Source: Dyella_B jejuensis
GTDB taxonomy: Bacteria > Pseudomonadota > Gammaproteobacteria > Xanthomonadales > Rhodanobacteraceae
Length of the DNA: 64,000 nt
Assembly: GCF_044904675.1 (NCBI RefSeq)
Contig: NZ_JADIKJ010000011.1
Location: forward strand, 1 to 64,000
Reading direction: 5' to 3'
Shown one piece after another: positions 1 to 7,720 of this stretch (position 1 is the first letter of the stretch; the number at the start of each line of letters is the position of its first letter). The translations under genes and the position numbers were made by a program. The notes beneath the pieces are model-generated. The model was not told the origin of the DNA and made no database searches. It saw only the letters and a list, made by a program, of their open reading frames with translations.

Positions 1-213
1 TCGCTTTCGACCTTGCAACGTCAATCGGGCATGCTTATGGCTGTTCATCCGGTTCCCTGGCGCGGGTTACTGATGTCTCGACAACCTCAGCTTCCTTCAC
101 CACAGCCGGATGAACAACCTATCGAATCGCAACACCTAGGCCCGTGCTGATGTCGGATAACCGCGCGCAAGCACCACACACGGTGTGACATGCGACGCGC
201 TGCCTCTGGCAGA

Positions 214-1428
214 TCAACTGTTCCGCATGCTCGCGACAATGCCGGCGAGCTGGCGCACGGCCGCTTCGGAGGCCGCGCGGTCGGGCGTGCGATCGCTATT
301 GTTGAAGTCCCCGGTAGCCCCGAACGCTTGCACCAGCAAGCCATCGCTGCGCGGCACCACCCCGAGGGTATCGGTGGAGAGTGCGTAGTTGACTTCCGGT
401 TGTGGAATGAGCCGCGCGGTTTGTCCGCGCACGGGGATGATCGACGAGTCGTTGAACAGGGCGCGGGCGCCGTATCCGGTGGCGTTGATCAAGGTGTGTT
501 CCGGCAGCTCGAGCAGCTCGCGCGGATGAGTGAATTCGCGCACCACGATATGGCCGCCGGCCAATTGGAAATCCGCCATCAGCATGTGCGCGTAGGTGCT
601 GATGTTGAACATCATGGTGGTATAGCGGCGCACCGGCCCGGGAAAGGGAGTGCTGCCGGCGGGGAGCGTGATCGAGCGCGGGGTAAGGTCGTGCACGCGA
701 TCCTGGAAGTCGCCGTAGTCCGGTTCGTCGGAAACCTTTTCGCCCTGGCCGGGCGAAGCGCCCGGCAGGTGGTAGCCATCGATCCATTCGATCGGACGGC
801 CGGGCAGGCCCAGCAGGTTCTGGTACATCGCGTGAGACGTGCGCGCCATGTCCTCCCAGCGCGAGGCGAAGCCATCGGCATGTCCGGCATCGCAAATGCG
901 CGAGTCGGGAGTCCACAGCCCGGTCGCGCGCATCGACAGGACATCCGGCGGAAGTGCCTTGGCATAGATGCGCACGGACAAGCCGGCGCGTTGCGCCAGC
1001 AGCGCAGAAGTGAGACCTAACGCGCCACAGCCGATCACGCCGATGCGCCGCACCCCGGTCGCCTGCGCCATGCGCAAGGCCAGCGCGCTCGAGCCCCACG
1101 ATAGCGACCAGCCGCTGCCGCCGTGACCGTAGTTGTGGACGATAGTCTTGTGGTCCAGCTTTTCCGCTTCGACGCGCGGTCCAGCGGCACGGAACGGCCG
1201 GGTGCATACGTACACACCAGTGATGCGATCGGTCTGCGCCTTGATGGGCGCCAGTTCCGCAATGCCCGATGCCATCCGCGCCGCCGGTATGGGCAACGGT
1301 GGCGTGGAAGATTTCGGCAAGATGGCTTGCCTTGCGCATCCGGCAACACTGGCGGCGGAGGCGGCGGCCAGCGCCGCGCCCGCGTGGTGCAGAAACTGGC
1401 GACGTTGCACGCGCGTGCTTCCTGTCAT
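214..1428 (-). CDS. Tat-exported FAD-dependent oxidoreductase, D-amino-acid-oxidase family, order-swapped
   Basis: A 404-residue flavoprotein probably oxidising an amino acid or amine with FAD outside the cytoplasm. Residues 9-13 (RRQFL) followed by an Ala-rich stretch ending VAGC at 28-31 look like a twin-arginine signal, possibly with a lipobox. The FAD-binding Rossmann motif (VIGCGALGLTSA) sits at about 131-142 rather than near the start. The segment NYGHGGSGWSLSWGS at about 99-113, normally the C-terminal FAD/active-site segment of D-amino-acid oxidases, comes before it. The protein ends just after the helix that precedes this segment in ordinary family members, so the domain order looks circularly permuted. 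No strong Shine-Dalgarno site is visible before the ATG. Family membership is clear; the substrate is unknown. Confidence 0.85.
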   Translation of the reverse strand: MTGSTRVQRRQFLHHAGAALAAASAASVAGCARQAILPKSSTPPLPIPAARMASGIAELAPIKAQTDRITGVYVCTRPFRAAGPRVEAEKLDHKTIVHNYGHGGSGWSLSWGSSALALRMAQATGVRRIGVIGCGALGLTSALLAQRAGLSVRIYAKALPPDVLSMRATGLWTPDSRICDAGHADGFASRWEDMARTSHAMYQNLLGLPGRPIEWIDGYHLPGASPGQGEKVSDEPDYGDFQDRVHDLTPRSITLPAGSTPFPGPVRRYTTMMFNISTYAHMLMADFQLAGGHIVVREFTHPRELLELPEHTLINATGYGARALFNDSSIIPVRGQTARLIPQPEVNYALSTDTLGVVPRSDGLLVQAFGATGDFNNSDRTPDRAASEAAVRQLAGIVASMRNS

Positions 1429-1520
1429 GAAGGGACACGCGAAAGTAAACGCGGCACATCACAAAAGCAACGGCCCGCCGGCACGGGAGAATCCGTTGCT
1501 GGTCATGCTGCCGGTCATGT

Positions 1521-1560
1521 TGCCGAAGCAGGCCGTTCCCCTGGACGGCCTGCTTCGGCA
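1521..1560. terminator. Perfect 16-bp inverted repeat
   Basis: Arms at 1521-1536 and 1545-1560 pair perfectly around an 8-nt loop. It lies just downstream of the stop codon of the beta-barrel gene (minus strand) and upstream of the oxidoreductase. There is no clear T-run on either side, so it may be a weak or factor-assisted terminator or an mRNA 3'-end stabiliser. Confidence 0.6.
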
Positions 1561-1573
1561 TGACCAGGCCACT

Positions 1574-2296
1574 TCAGAACCGGTACTCGCCCATGAGCGA
1601 CACGATCCCGGTGGAGCGCTTCAGGTCGGCCGTTGCGACGCCGGTGGCTGGATCAATCACCTTGCCGGCGTTAGCGTGGAAGTAGTCGTACTGCAGGCCG
1701 ATACCGAAATGCTCACTGATATCCCAGCCGGTGCCCGCGCCCGCGTACCAGCTGTCCTGGCCGGCACGGCCGGTGGTCAGCGTGCCGAGATTCCCGCCCA
1801 TCTCGTAGGGATAGGCATGATCGTAGTTATTGGGATGGAAGTAGCCGCCGTGCGCACTGAGGTACCAGCCAGGCAGAAGATTGATGCGCCCATTCAGGCC
1901 AACGATCCAGCCGCGCAGGGCATTGACGCTCGAACTCTGGTTGACCGGCTGCGAATTGAAGATATTGCGCACGCGGAAATTACCCAGGTCCGCATAGCCG
2001 GCCTCGACGCCCAAGCCAACATCGGGGCCCACTTTCCAACGATAGCCCCCGGTGAGGCCGTAACCGGTACGGCGGTCACGCTGTCCTTGCGCGAAATCGA
2101 AATTGGAGAAATTGCCGAAATGCTGGTCGCCATTGCCATTGGTGCGGCCGACATTGGCATCCAGGAACCAGTTGCCGGAGCCAACCGGCTGGTCCGGCTG
2201 ATAGGCGCCTTGCGCGGCGGAGGTGTCCTGTGCGGATACGGAAAAGGCGATCAGGGTGGCGGCGGCAATCGTCGCTGCGAGGCAGGTCTTGTACAT
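1574..2296 (-). CDS. Outer-membrane beta-barrel protein (OmpA/OmpW-like porin fold)
   Basis: A 240-residue exported protein with a clear signal peptide (Met-Tyr-Lys, then a hydrophobic Ala-rich core, cleavage likely after VSAQ near residue 23). Alternating aromatic/Gly strands follow, such as GYGLTGGYRWKVG and LGVEAGYADLG, and it ends in Phe (GEYRF), the usual outer-membrane insertion signal. This fits an eight-stranded OmpA-type barrel. A GAGGA-like ribosome site lies about 8 nt before the ATG. It appears monocistronic, with its own upstream region (2297-2608) and a strong hairpin after its stop. Precise function is unknown; similar proteins act as small porins or structural barrels. Confidence 0.85.
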   Translation of the reverse strand: MYKTCLAATIAAATLIAFSVSAQDTSAAQGAYQPDQPVGSGNWFLDANVGRTNGNGDQHFGNFSNFDFAQGQRDRRTGYGLTGGYRWKVGPDVGLGVEAGYADLGNFRVRNIFNSQPVNQSSSVNALRGWIVGLNGRINLLPGWYLSAHGGYFHPNNYDHAYPYEMGGNLGTLTTGRAGQDSWYAGAGTGWDISEHFGIGLQYDYFHANAGKVIDPATGVATADLKRSTGIVSLMGEYRF

Positions 2297-2608
2297 GAAA
2301 GCATCCTCTTATAGTTCTGCTCCGGCCAGGCGAATGGATTCGCGTGGCCGGCGACCGCAGGGGTTTGCAGTCGGGCGACATTGGAAGGCAGAGGACTTCA
2401 ACGCCTTGTGTTTGCGTCACAACGGATTTAAGCCGGGGTTAACGCACCTAAACGAACGCGACGATAGGTGAAACTTTATGCAGGCTTGCCGGTCAGCGGC
2501 GCTTGATCGTCGTGCAGGTGCAAGCGTGCGAGCGCGAGGTGACAGGCCGCGGTCCGTGGCGTGAGGCGTTTGGCCTGTGTTCGTTGCCGTCGTCGGTACC
2601 GACGCGGA
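2297..2608. other. Intergenic region, no gene supported
   Basis: About 310 bp between the start of the beta-barrel gene and the end of the GGDEF gene, both on the minus strand. It should hold the barrel promoter. A 7-bp inverted pair (2542-2548 with 2572-2578) around a long loop lies just after the GGDEF stop and could be part of its transcript end. Overlapping open frames here have no coding character. Confidence 0.4.
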
Positions 2609-4453
2609 TCAGCTTATGGCGGGATCGCCCGTGGCGCGGCCGTCGGCAGCATGGTCTCCTGATGAGCCGCGATCTGCCTCCGGACCATTGTGAGGGCCGC
2701 TCACCACGACGCGATTGCGGCCATCCCGCTTGGCGCGATAAAGCGCGCTGTCGGCGGCAATCAGCAGGCGGCGCAAATCGTAGCCTTCGTGTTGGGTGGA
2801 GGCGATGCCGAAGCTGGCTGACACGGTAATGTCCTGCGATTCGCCCTCCGGCGTCGTGCTGATTGCCACGCGCAGCCGCTCGGCGCGCTCCAGCGCCTGT
2901 ATTACCGAACTTTCCGGCAGCAGGATCCCGAACTCCTCGCCGCCGATCCGGCCAAATACATCGCAGGAATGCAGATGTTGCTGACACACGGCCACGGCGC
3001 GTCGCAGGACGTGGTCGCCAGCGGTATGCCCATGCGTGTCGTTGATCAATTTGAAATGATCCAGGTCGATCAGGATCAAGCAGGCCATGCGCATAGACTT
3101 GGCCGCATAGCGCAGCGTCTGTTCCGCTTCATCCACAAAATGCTGGCGGTTGAAGATGCCGGTAAGCCCATCGCGTCGCGCCAGGCGCATGAAGCGTAGC
3201 TGCGAGCGCTTCAGGCGCAGGAGCCACAAACCGATCGACGCCAGTACGGTAAGCAGCAGGGCAATGTAAAGACGGCCAGCTTCCACCGCCTTGTGATCGA
3301 GGGCCTGTTGCAGCTGGAGAATCTGGTTTTGCTTGTTCAGTTCGTCCAGTTCTACCTTCTTGGCTTCAACCTGTTGCTTGACGAACTGGTAGGCAAGCGC
3401 TTTTTCCCGCACGTCGTCCAGGCGGCCTTTATCGGCCGTCATGTATTTTTCGTGATAGTTGAGTGCGTCGCGCAGATCGCCTTTCTGGCGATCGATTTGG
3501 TAAAGCAATTGATAGGCGGTCGTAAGCGGTTCGATGAACTCGCTTTTCTGTGCCAGGTCGACGGTATTCAGCGCGAATTCTTCAGCCCGTGATGTATCGC
3601 CTTTCTGCCAATAAGCCTCTGTCATCAGCGCTGCGTATTCAGAGGTGAGTTCCAGGTAGTGGTACTTGACGACATTCAAGTAGTGGCTTTCGAGCAGGTT
3701 GATGGCATCGACCGTGCGGCCCTGTCGGATAGCAAAGCTGGCTACATCGCGCCGTGTCGCATCGGCAAAAAGATTTTCGTTGACCTGCGTGCATGCATTG
3801 ATGGCTTGCTGCGCTTGCGATCTCCAGGATTGAGCCGATTTGCCGCCAAGGAAATCGGCATGCACCTTCAGGTACATGCCTATGCATCGGTTTCTACCGC
3901 TAGGATAATCGGCAATGATCTGGTCGGCGTAACTGGCGGCAAGGTCATATTGTCCGGCGCCAACCAGCAGTTGTGACGCTTCGCCCAGTATGTGAAAACG
4001 TGCGTCCTTATCGGTGACCTTCGGTAACTCGTCCAATGCGTGGTCAAGACGGGTATAAGCCTCTTCGTATTGATGGCTATAACCCAGGATATTGACGAGC
4101 GCTGCCGCGGCATGCATGCGGATGGCGTCATCGGGGGTTTCCCGGATGATCGTTTCCAGCAGCGGCCGGGCCTTTGCGAAGTCACCCAGATAAGCCACTT
4201 GCCAAGCTTTGAGATAGCGCAGCCGCCATTTTTGCGTGGCAGACAAGGCGACGGTATTTTTATCGAGTAATGCAAGCAATTCGACGAAGGCGGCGTTGTC
4301 GACCGTCTTGATTGTGTCGGCACGACCAAGCAAGTCTGCCAGGTTGCTGCTCGCGGGAGAGGCTGGAGCTGCCCGGCCCGCAAGCAACAACATGGCAAGG
4401 AGCCAAGAAGCTCCTGCGTATCGTTTCCGGCGCTTGCAGCCGGTTATCACCAT
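2609..4453 (-). CDS. Membrane-bound TPR-GGDEF diguanylate cyclase
   Basis: A 614-residue signalling protein expected to make cyclic di-GMP. Order: an N-terminal signal or anchor (about 10-30), a long alpha-helical TPR-like sensor (about 35-380) probably outside the membrane, a coiled-coil stretch, one transmembrane helix (about 395-414), then a GGDEF domain with DGLTGIFNR near 427-436 and the active-site motif GGEEF at about 504-508. The residues where an inhibitory RxxD I-site would sit read HSCD, so product inhibition through that site is unlikely. Its start lies 8 bp after the stop of the precursor-like gene, so the two are probably co-transcribed. No strong ribosome site is seen before this ATG, which suggests translational coupling. 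Confidence 0.88.
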   Translation of the reverse strand: MVITGCKRRKRYAGASWLLAMLLLAGRAAPASPASSNLADLLGRADTIKTVDNAAFVELLALLDKNTVALSATQKWRLRYLKAWQVAYLGDFAKARPLLETIIRETPDDAIRMHAAAALVNILGYSHQYEEAYTRLDHALDELPKVTDKDARFHILGEASQLLVGAGQYDLAASYADQIIADYPSGRNRCIGMYLKVHADFLGGKSAQSWRSQAQQAINACTQVNENLFADATRRDVASFAIRQGRTVDAINLLESHYLNVVKYHYLELTSEYAALMTEAYWQKGDTSRAEEFALNTVDLAQKSEFIEPLTTAYQLLYQIDRQKGDLRDALNYHEKYMTADKGRLDDVREKALAYQFVKQQVEAKKVELDELNKQNQILQLQQALDHKAVEAGRLYIALLLTVLASIGLWLLRLKRSQLRFMRLARRDGLTGIFNRQHFVDEAEQTLRYAAKSMRMACLILIDLDHFKLINDTHGHTAGDHVLRRAVAVCQQHLHSCDVFGRIGGEEFGILLPESSVIQALERAERLRVAISTTPEGESQDITVSASFGIASTQHEGYDLRRLLIAADSALYRAKRDGRNRVVVSGPHNGPEADRGSSGDHAADGRATGDPAIS

Positions 4454-4461
4454 CCGTGCGC

Positions 4462-4767
4462 TTACGCTTGAGCGAGCGATGGAGTGGTATGCGAGCCACG
4501 TATACCTTTCGGTCCCGGGTTCTCGCCTGGCTCGTCTTCCTCCTGCTCTTCCTCTTCTTCATCGGGTGCCGTAGGAAGCATGGTGCCGAAGAGCGGCGCC
4601 TGGTGCAGCAAGGCGTGCAACATGTCGTTGTCTTTGTCGAGAATGGCGTTGCGGACCGGCGTCTCGATATCTGTGCCGTCCAGCGCGAGTTCGATATCTT
4701 CCCGGGCCGCGTTGCGCCAGTGCGCCTCGCTACCCATTTTTTCCAAAAATTCAGTTACGCCTGGCAT
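4462..4767 (-). CDS. Putative borosin precursor peptide (SonA-like)
   Basis: A 101-residue peptide starting MPGVTEFLEKMGSEA, closely patterned on the helical borosin-binding domain of the Shewanella SonA precursor: hydrophobic/Phe at the N-terminus, Gly-x-x-Ala, then AILDKDNDMLHALL at about 41-54, which matches the final helix. After residue 55 comes a short hydrophobic stretch APLFGTMLPTAPD (57-69), the likely modified core, then an Asp/Glu/Gln run (about 69-79) and a Gly/Pro-rich tail. An AGGGGG-type ribosome site lies about 8 nt before the ATG. The gene sits between the methyltransferase gene (upstream) and the GGDEF gene (downstream) on the same strand. The family assignment is by my recall of SonA and the neighbour enzyme, not by a search; the core position is inference. 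Confidence 0.75.
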   Translation of the reverse strand: MPGVTEFLEKMGSEAHWRNAAREDIELALDGTDIETPVRNAILDKDNDMLHALLHQAPLFGTMLPTAPDEEEEEQEEDEPGENPGPKGIRGSHTTPSLAQA

Positions 4768-4798
4768 CGAATATCCCCCTGTTAGCTAAACGGTTGTT

Positions 4799-4825
4799 CC
4801 ACTCGCGACCCAGGGTCGCGAGTGG
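4799..4825. promoter_or_regulatory. GC-rich hairpin between methyltransferase and precursor genes
   Basis: Arms 4799-4811 and 4813-4825 are perfectly complementary, so in practice about 11 bp with a small loop. The hairpin lies about 31 bp upstream of the precursor start and 80 bp after the methyltransferase stop, with no T-run. It could protect the 5' end of a processed precursor mRNA or act as a partial terminator that sets the enzyme-to-substrate ratio. Confidence 0.5.
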
Positions 4826-4905
4826 ATGATATCCGCTTGATCTCGCCATGGAACTGGCGCCGGCGAGTGTTTGATCCGTAACGCAATGATAGATTGACGG
4901 TGCGG

Positions 4906-5715
4906 CTATGGCGTCGCTATCGTCGCACGGTCCAGGGCCTGGAGCCTGGCCCGAACCTCTGCGTTTATCTGCAATGGACGCGCGGGGGGGATCGCCAGGG
5001 TATCGGCCATTCCCAGGTCTGCTTCTGGCAGTGCTCTAAGCGAGCGTTTTTCCATTCGAGGACTCTGGATGGGCAGGGTTGCCGCTCGATAGATAATGAC
5101 TCCATGGTCCAGCGGGTAATGCTGCGCGAGCAGGTCGACCAGGATCTCCCGATAGGCGGGACCGGTGGCGAACCTCTTGTGGGTTTGGTCGCCAGCCAGG
5201 CCCACCTGCCAGAGGACCAGCCATGCGCTTGGATCGATGCAGCGCCGATAAAGCATGAACTGGCTGGTTTCGAAATGCTGGCAGCCGAAGGCGCCGGGAT
5301 CGATGCCCAGGTCGGCATAAAGGCAATCTTCCGAAGAGATGCCGGGCTCCATGTGGGCCGGATAACCCTCCTGCCGGGCTATCTGGATCGCCTTGTGCGG
5401 CGCCCAGGCAAATACGCCCGGATGGCCGTAGAACACGCCGCAGACGCGCTTGCCGGCGCGAACCTCGGCCATGATGGCGGCGACCATTTCGCGGTAGGTC
5501 TTGTACCTCGACTTTCCTTCCCGGTAATACTGTTGAAGGCTGCGCACGTCCTTGTTCATGCCGGCGATCCATAGCTCGACCACGCCATCGGAGACCCCGA
5601 CGAACACCACGTCAGCCTGCTCGATATGGCTGCGGGCCAGCGGACTGAGGTGCGAGCCCAGGGTGATGCCCGCGCCTACGCAAGCGAGGCTTCCCTTGGA
5701 TGTTGCGTTGGTCAA
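4906..5715 (-). CDS. Borosin-type peptide alpha-N-methyltransferase (SonM-like, tetrapyrrole methylase fold)
   Basis: A 269-residue SAM-dependent enzyme expected to N-methylate backbone amides of the neighbouring precursor. It starts with a glycine-rich strand GSLACVGAGITL (8-19), has R-x2-T-Y-x2-M at 70-77 (the conserved Arg/Tyr of borosin enzymes), YGHPG at 96-100, PGISSEDCLYADLGIDPG at 124-141, and LVLWQVGLAGDQTH at about 166-179. These agree with SonM of Shewanella rather than with siroheme or cobalamin methylases. The start is TTG, chosen because AGGGG lies 7 nt upstream and the protein then begins where the family does; there is no nearby in-frame ATG. No precursor is fused to its C-terminus, so this is the split type. 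It is divergent from a GIY-YIG-like gene. Confidence 0.85.
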   Translation of the reverse strand: MTNATSKGSLACVGAGITLGSHLSPLARSHIEQADVVFVGVSDGVVELWIAGMNKDVRSLQQYYREGKSRYKTYREMVAAIMAEVRAGKRVCGVFYGHPGVFAWAPHKAIQIARQEGYPAHMEPGISSEDCLYADLGIDPGAFGCQHFETSQFMLYRRCIDPSAWLVLWQVGLAGDQTHKRFATGPAYREILVDLLAQHYPLDHGVIIYRAATLPIQSPRMEKRSLRALPEADLGMADTLAIPPARPLQINAEVRARLQALDRATIATP

Positions 5716-5799
5716 GGCCTTACCCCTGAATCGGCTTGCGGGCAGTATTGCGTGATCGCGTGCAGGCGTCGAGCCGGCCGCATCGTTCCGGGAGCGGAT

Positions 5800-6429
5800 G
5801 TGGGCACCGAGGGCCAAATCGATGATTGGGACGGGTCGCAAGCGGCCGTGCGAGGCAAGACGTTCGTCTATGTACTGCCGTGTGCCGGGGAGGATCTGAC
5901 CAAGGTCGGTTTCACGCACGACCCGGTGCAACGATTCCGCAGCTTTCATCCCCGGTTCTTCGCCTTGTTCGATCTGGAACGGGGCATGCTGGTGGAGACC
6001 GGGCGCTTGCGCGACGCGCGCCGGGTGGAACGGCTGTTGATCGAGCGCTGGCCGGAGCACCGCGCCGCGGCGCCGCTGCTGGTATCGGAAGCGGCCGGCG
6101 GCCACACCGAGTGGTTCCGCGGGATAGCCGACCAGGCCGATGGATTGGTACGCCGGGTAGCCGAGCGCTATGGATATCCCTTGCACGCACCGCTGAGCGG
6201 CTGGTTGCGTGCCCGCTTTGCGGAACGTGCCGACCAGTTGTACGAATGGTCGCTGCGCATGCTGGACATGCTTGAATGGCAGGCGCTCAACCTGCCGCCG
6301 GAAGTCCAGGACGCGCGTCTTGCCGCGATGCTGGGCGATACGCTGGATGCTTGCCGCGCCGTCGGCATGGATATTGCGGCGTTGGTGCCGTCGCGCGTGA
6401 TGGCGTGGCACGCAAAACGGCATGGTTAG
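5800..6429 (+). CDS. GIY-YIG-like (T5orf172-type) nuclease-domain protein
   Basis: A 209-residue protein with a short GIY-YIG-type module: FVYVL at 22-26, KVGFT at 35-39, an Arg at 45 and an acidic residue at about 77, the spacing typical of T5orf172/MUG113 domains. The C-terminal two thirds is helical and unassigned. I chose the GTG start because GGAG lies 5 nt before it and the fold begins soon after; upstream codons overlap the start of the divergent methyltransferase. A DNA nicking or processing role is possible, but the active Tyr pair is degenerate and no restriction partner is next to it. The 84 bp between the two divergent starts should contain both promoters. Confidence 0.65.
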   Translation: MGTEGQIDDWDGSQAAVRGKTFVYVLPCAGEDLTKVGFTHDPVQRFRSFHPRFFALFDLERGMLVETGRLRDARRVERLLIERWPEHRAAAPLLVSEAAGGHTEWFRGIADQADGLVRRVAERYGYPLHAPLSGWLRARFAERADQLYEWSLRMLDMLEWQALNLPPEVQDARLAAMLGDTLDACRAVGMDIAALVPSRVMAWHAKRHG

Positions 6430-6489
6430 CGACATGCTCACGCCTGGCCGATTACAGTTCAGGCTCCTGACCTTGCCAAAGGCGTCGCC

Positions 6490-7581
6490 GTGAAGCTTCC
6501 ACGCCTGCCCCGATCCGCCTGGCTGCCGGCAGTCGTGGTGGTCGCGGTATTGATCGTGGTGCGCCTGGCCTTGCCGCAGGTGGTCCGCCACTATCTCAAC
6601 CAACGTATCGCGCACATGGGGGCGTACCAAGGTTCGACATCCGACATCGATCTGCATCTGTGGCGCGGTGGCTATACCTTGGAGAACCTGCGTGTCGACA
6701 AGATCGGAGGGCGCCCGGGCGAGCCGTTCCTGATGGCGCCGCGCACCGAAGCATCGATGAGCTACATGGCGCTGCTGCACGGTCACCTGCGCGGCAAGAT
6801 CGGTTTCTACAATGCCACCGTGAACTTCATTGACGGCAAGACCGCTGGCGAAAAGCAGACCGGCACCGGTGTCGACTGGAGCGAGAAATTGAACATACTC
6901 ATTCCGGCGCAGCTCGACGAAATCCACGTGCACAACGGTACGGTGACGTTCCGCAATTTCGTTTCCAGTCCGCGCGTCGACCTGAAGATGACGGATGTCG
7001 AAAGCACGATGACCAATCTCGCCGCTTCACACCAGCGCGATGGCGCCCGCGTAGCGACGTTGCATATGACCGCGCACATCCTCGGCGACGCCGCGCTGGA
7101 GACCGATGCTTATTTCGACCCGGCGAACCATTTTGGCGATTTCGACTATCACATCCGCGCCACGCACATCCAGCTGGTGCGCGCCAATGACCTGGCGCGT
7201 GCTTATACCGGGCTGGATTTCGCCGCGGGTACCGGCGATTTCACGATGGAGCTGAAGGCAAAGGACGGCTATCTGCATGGCTACGCCCAGCCCATCTTCA
7301 ACAACCTGCAACTATTCAGCTGGAAAAAGGACGTGGAGCAGGAGAAGAAAGGGCCGGTCAAGCTGCTGTACGAGGCCGCGGCCCAAGGGGTCGTGGATCT
7401 TTTGAAGAATCAGTCGAACGGTCAGTTCGCCACGCATGTACCGATCAGCGGCCGCATCGACGATCGGCAGCTCGATGCGCCACAAGCCATTCTCAATGTG
7501 CTGCGCAACGCTTTCATACAAGCGTACAAACCGCAGCTGGATCACCTGAAGCCGGCCTCCGAAGCGCCCGCCCAACATTGA
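6490..7581 (+). CDS. AsmA/DUF748-like envelope protein
   Basis: A 363-residue protein with one N-terminal transmembrane anchor (about 10-28, Val/Ala-rich) followed by a beta-rich periplasmic region. Phrases such as YTLENLRVDKIGG, GVDWSEKLNILIPAQLDEIHVHNGTVTF and ATHIQLVRANDLAR are typical of the AsmA-like/DUF748 superfamily, whose larger members bridge inner and outer membranes for lipid transport. At this length it is a short member and could only form part of such a bridge. The start is GTG. It begins 60 bp after the GIY-YIG-like gene and may be read with it. Function is unknown beyond the family. Confidence 0.7.
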   Translation: MKLPRLPRSAWLPAVVVVAVLIVVRLALPQVVRHYLNQRIAHMGAYQGSTSDIDLHLWRGGYTLENLRVDKIGGRPGEPFLMAPRTEASMSYMALLHGHLRGKIGFYNATVNFIDGKTAGEKQTGTGVDWSEKLNILIPAQLDEIHVHNGTVTFRNFVSSPRVDLKMTDVESTMTNLAASHQRDGARVATLHMTAHILGDAALETDAYFDPANHFGDFDYHIRATHIQLVRANDLARAYTGLDFAAGTGDFTMELKAKDGYLHGYAQPIFNNLQLFSWKKDVEQEKKGPVKLLYEAAAQGVVDLLKNQSNGQFATHVPISGRIDDRQLDAPQAILNVLRNAFIQAYKPQLDHLKPASEAPAQH

Positions 7582-7720
7582 CCTTGCAGCGAGCCCGCAC
7601 TGCGCTGCAGGGCGGGCCGGCAGCGTGCGCTTGCGCGGTGGCGGCTATGGCGCGGCGTTGACCGCTGCGCCGCGGCATGCCGGGCGCGCAAGGGAGGCGG
7701 AGCGAGGTCCGAGCCAAATC

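Noticed and set aside
1..150. Open frame from the window edge ending near 150
   Set aside because: Could be the tail of an upstream gene, but the residues show no recognisable features and the start is unseen, so I did not call it.
190..1020. Long plus-strand frame opposite the FAD oxidoreductase
   Set aside because: It is the antisense of a well-recognised protein, is Arg/Gly-rich, has no ribosome site and no family features.
4906..6933. Reading the borosin enzyme as a 675-residue protein
   Set aside because: The first 400 codons run antisense through the GIY-YIG-like gene and into the next one; a TTG start with AGGGG at 5715 gives the length of the family.
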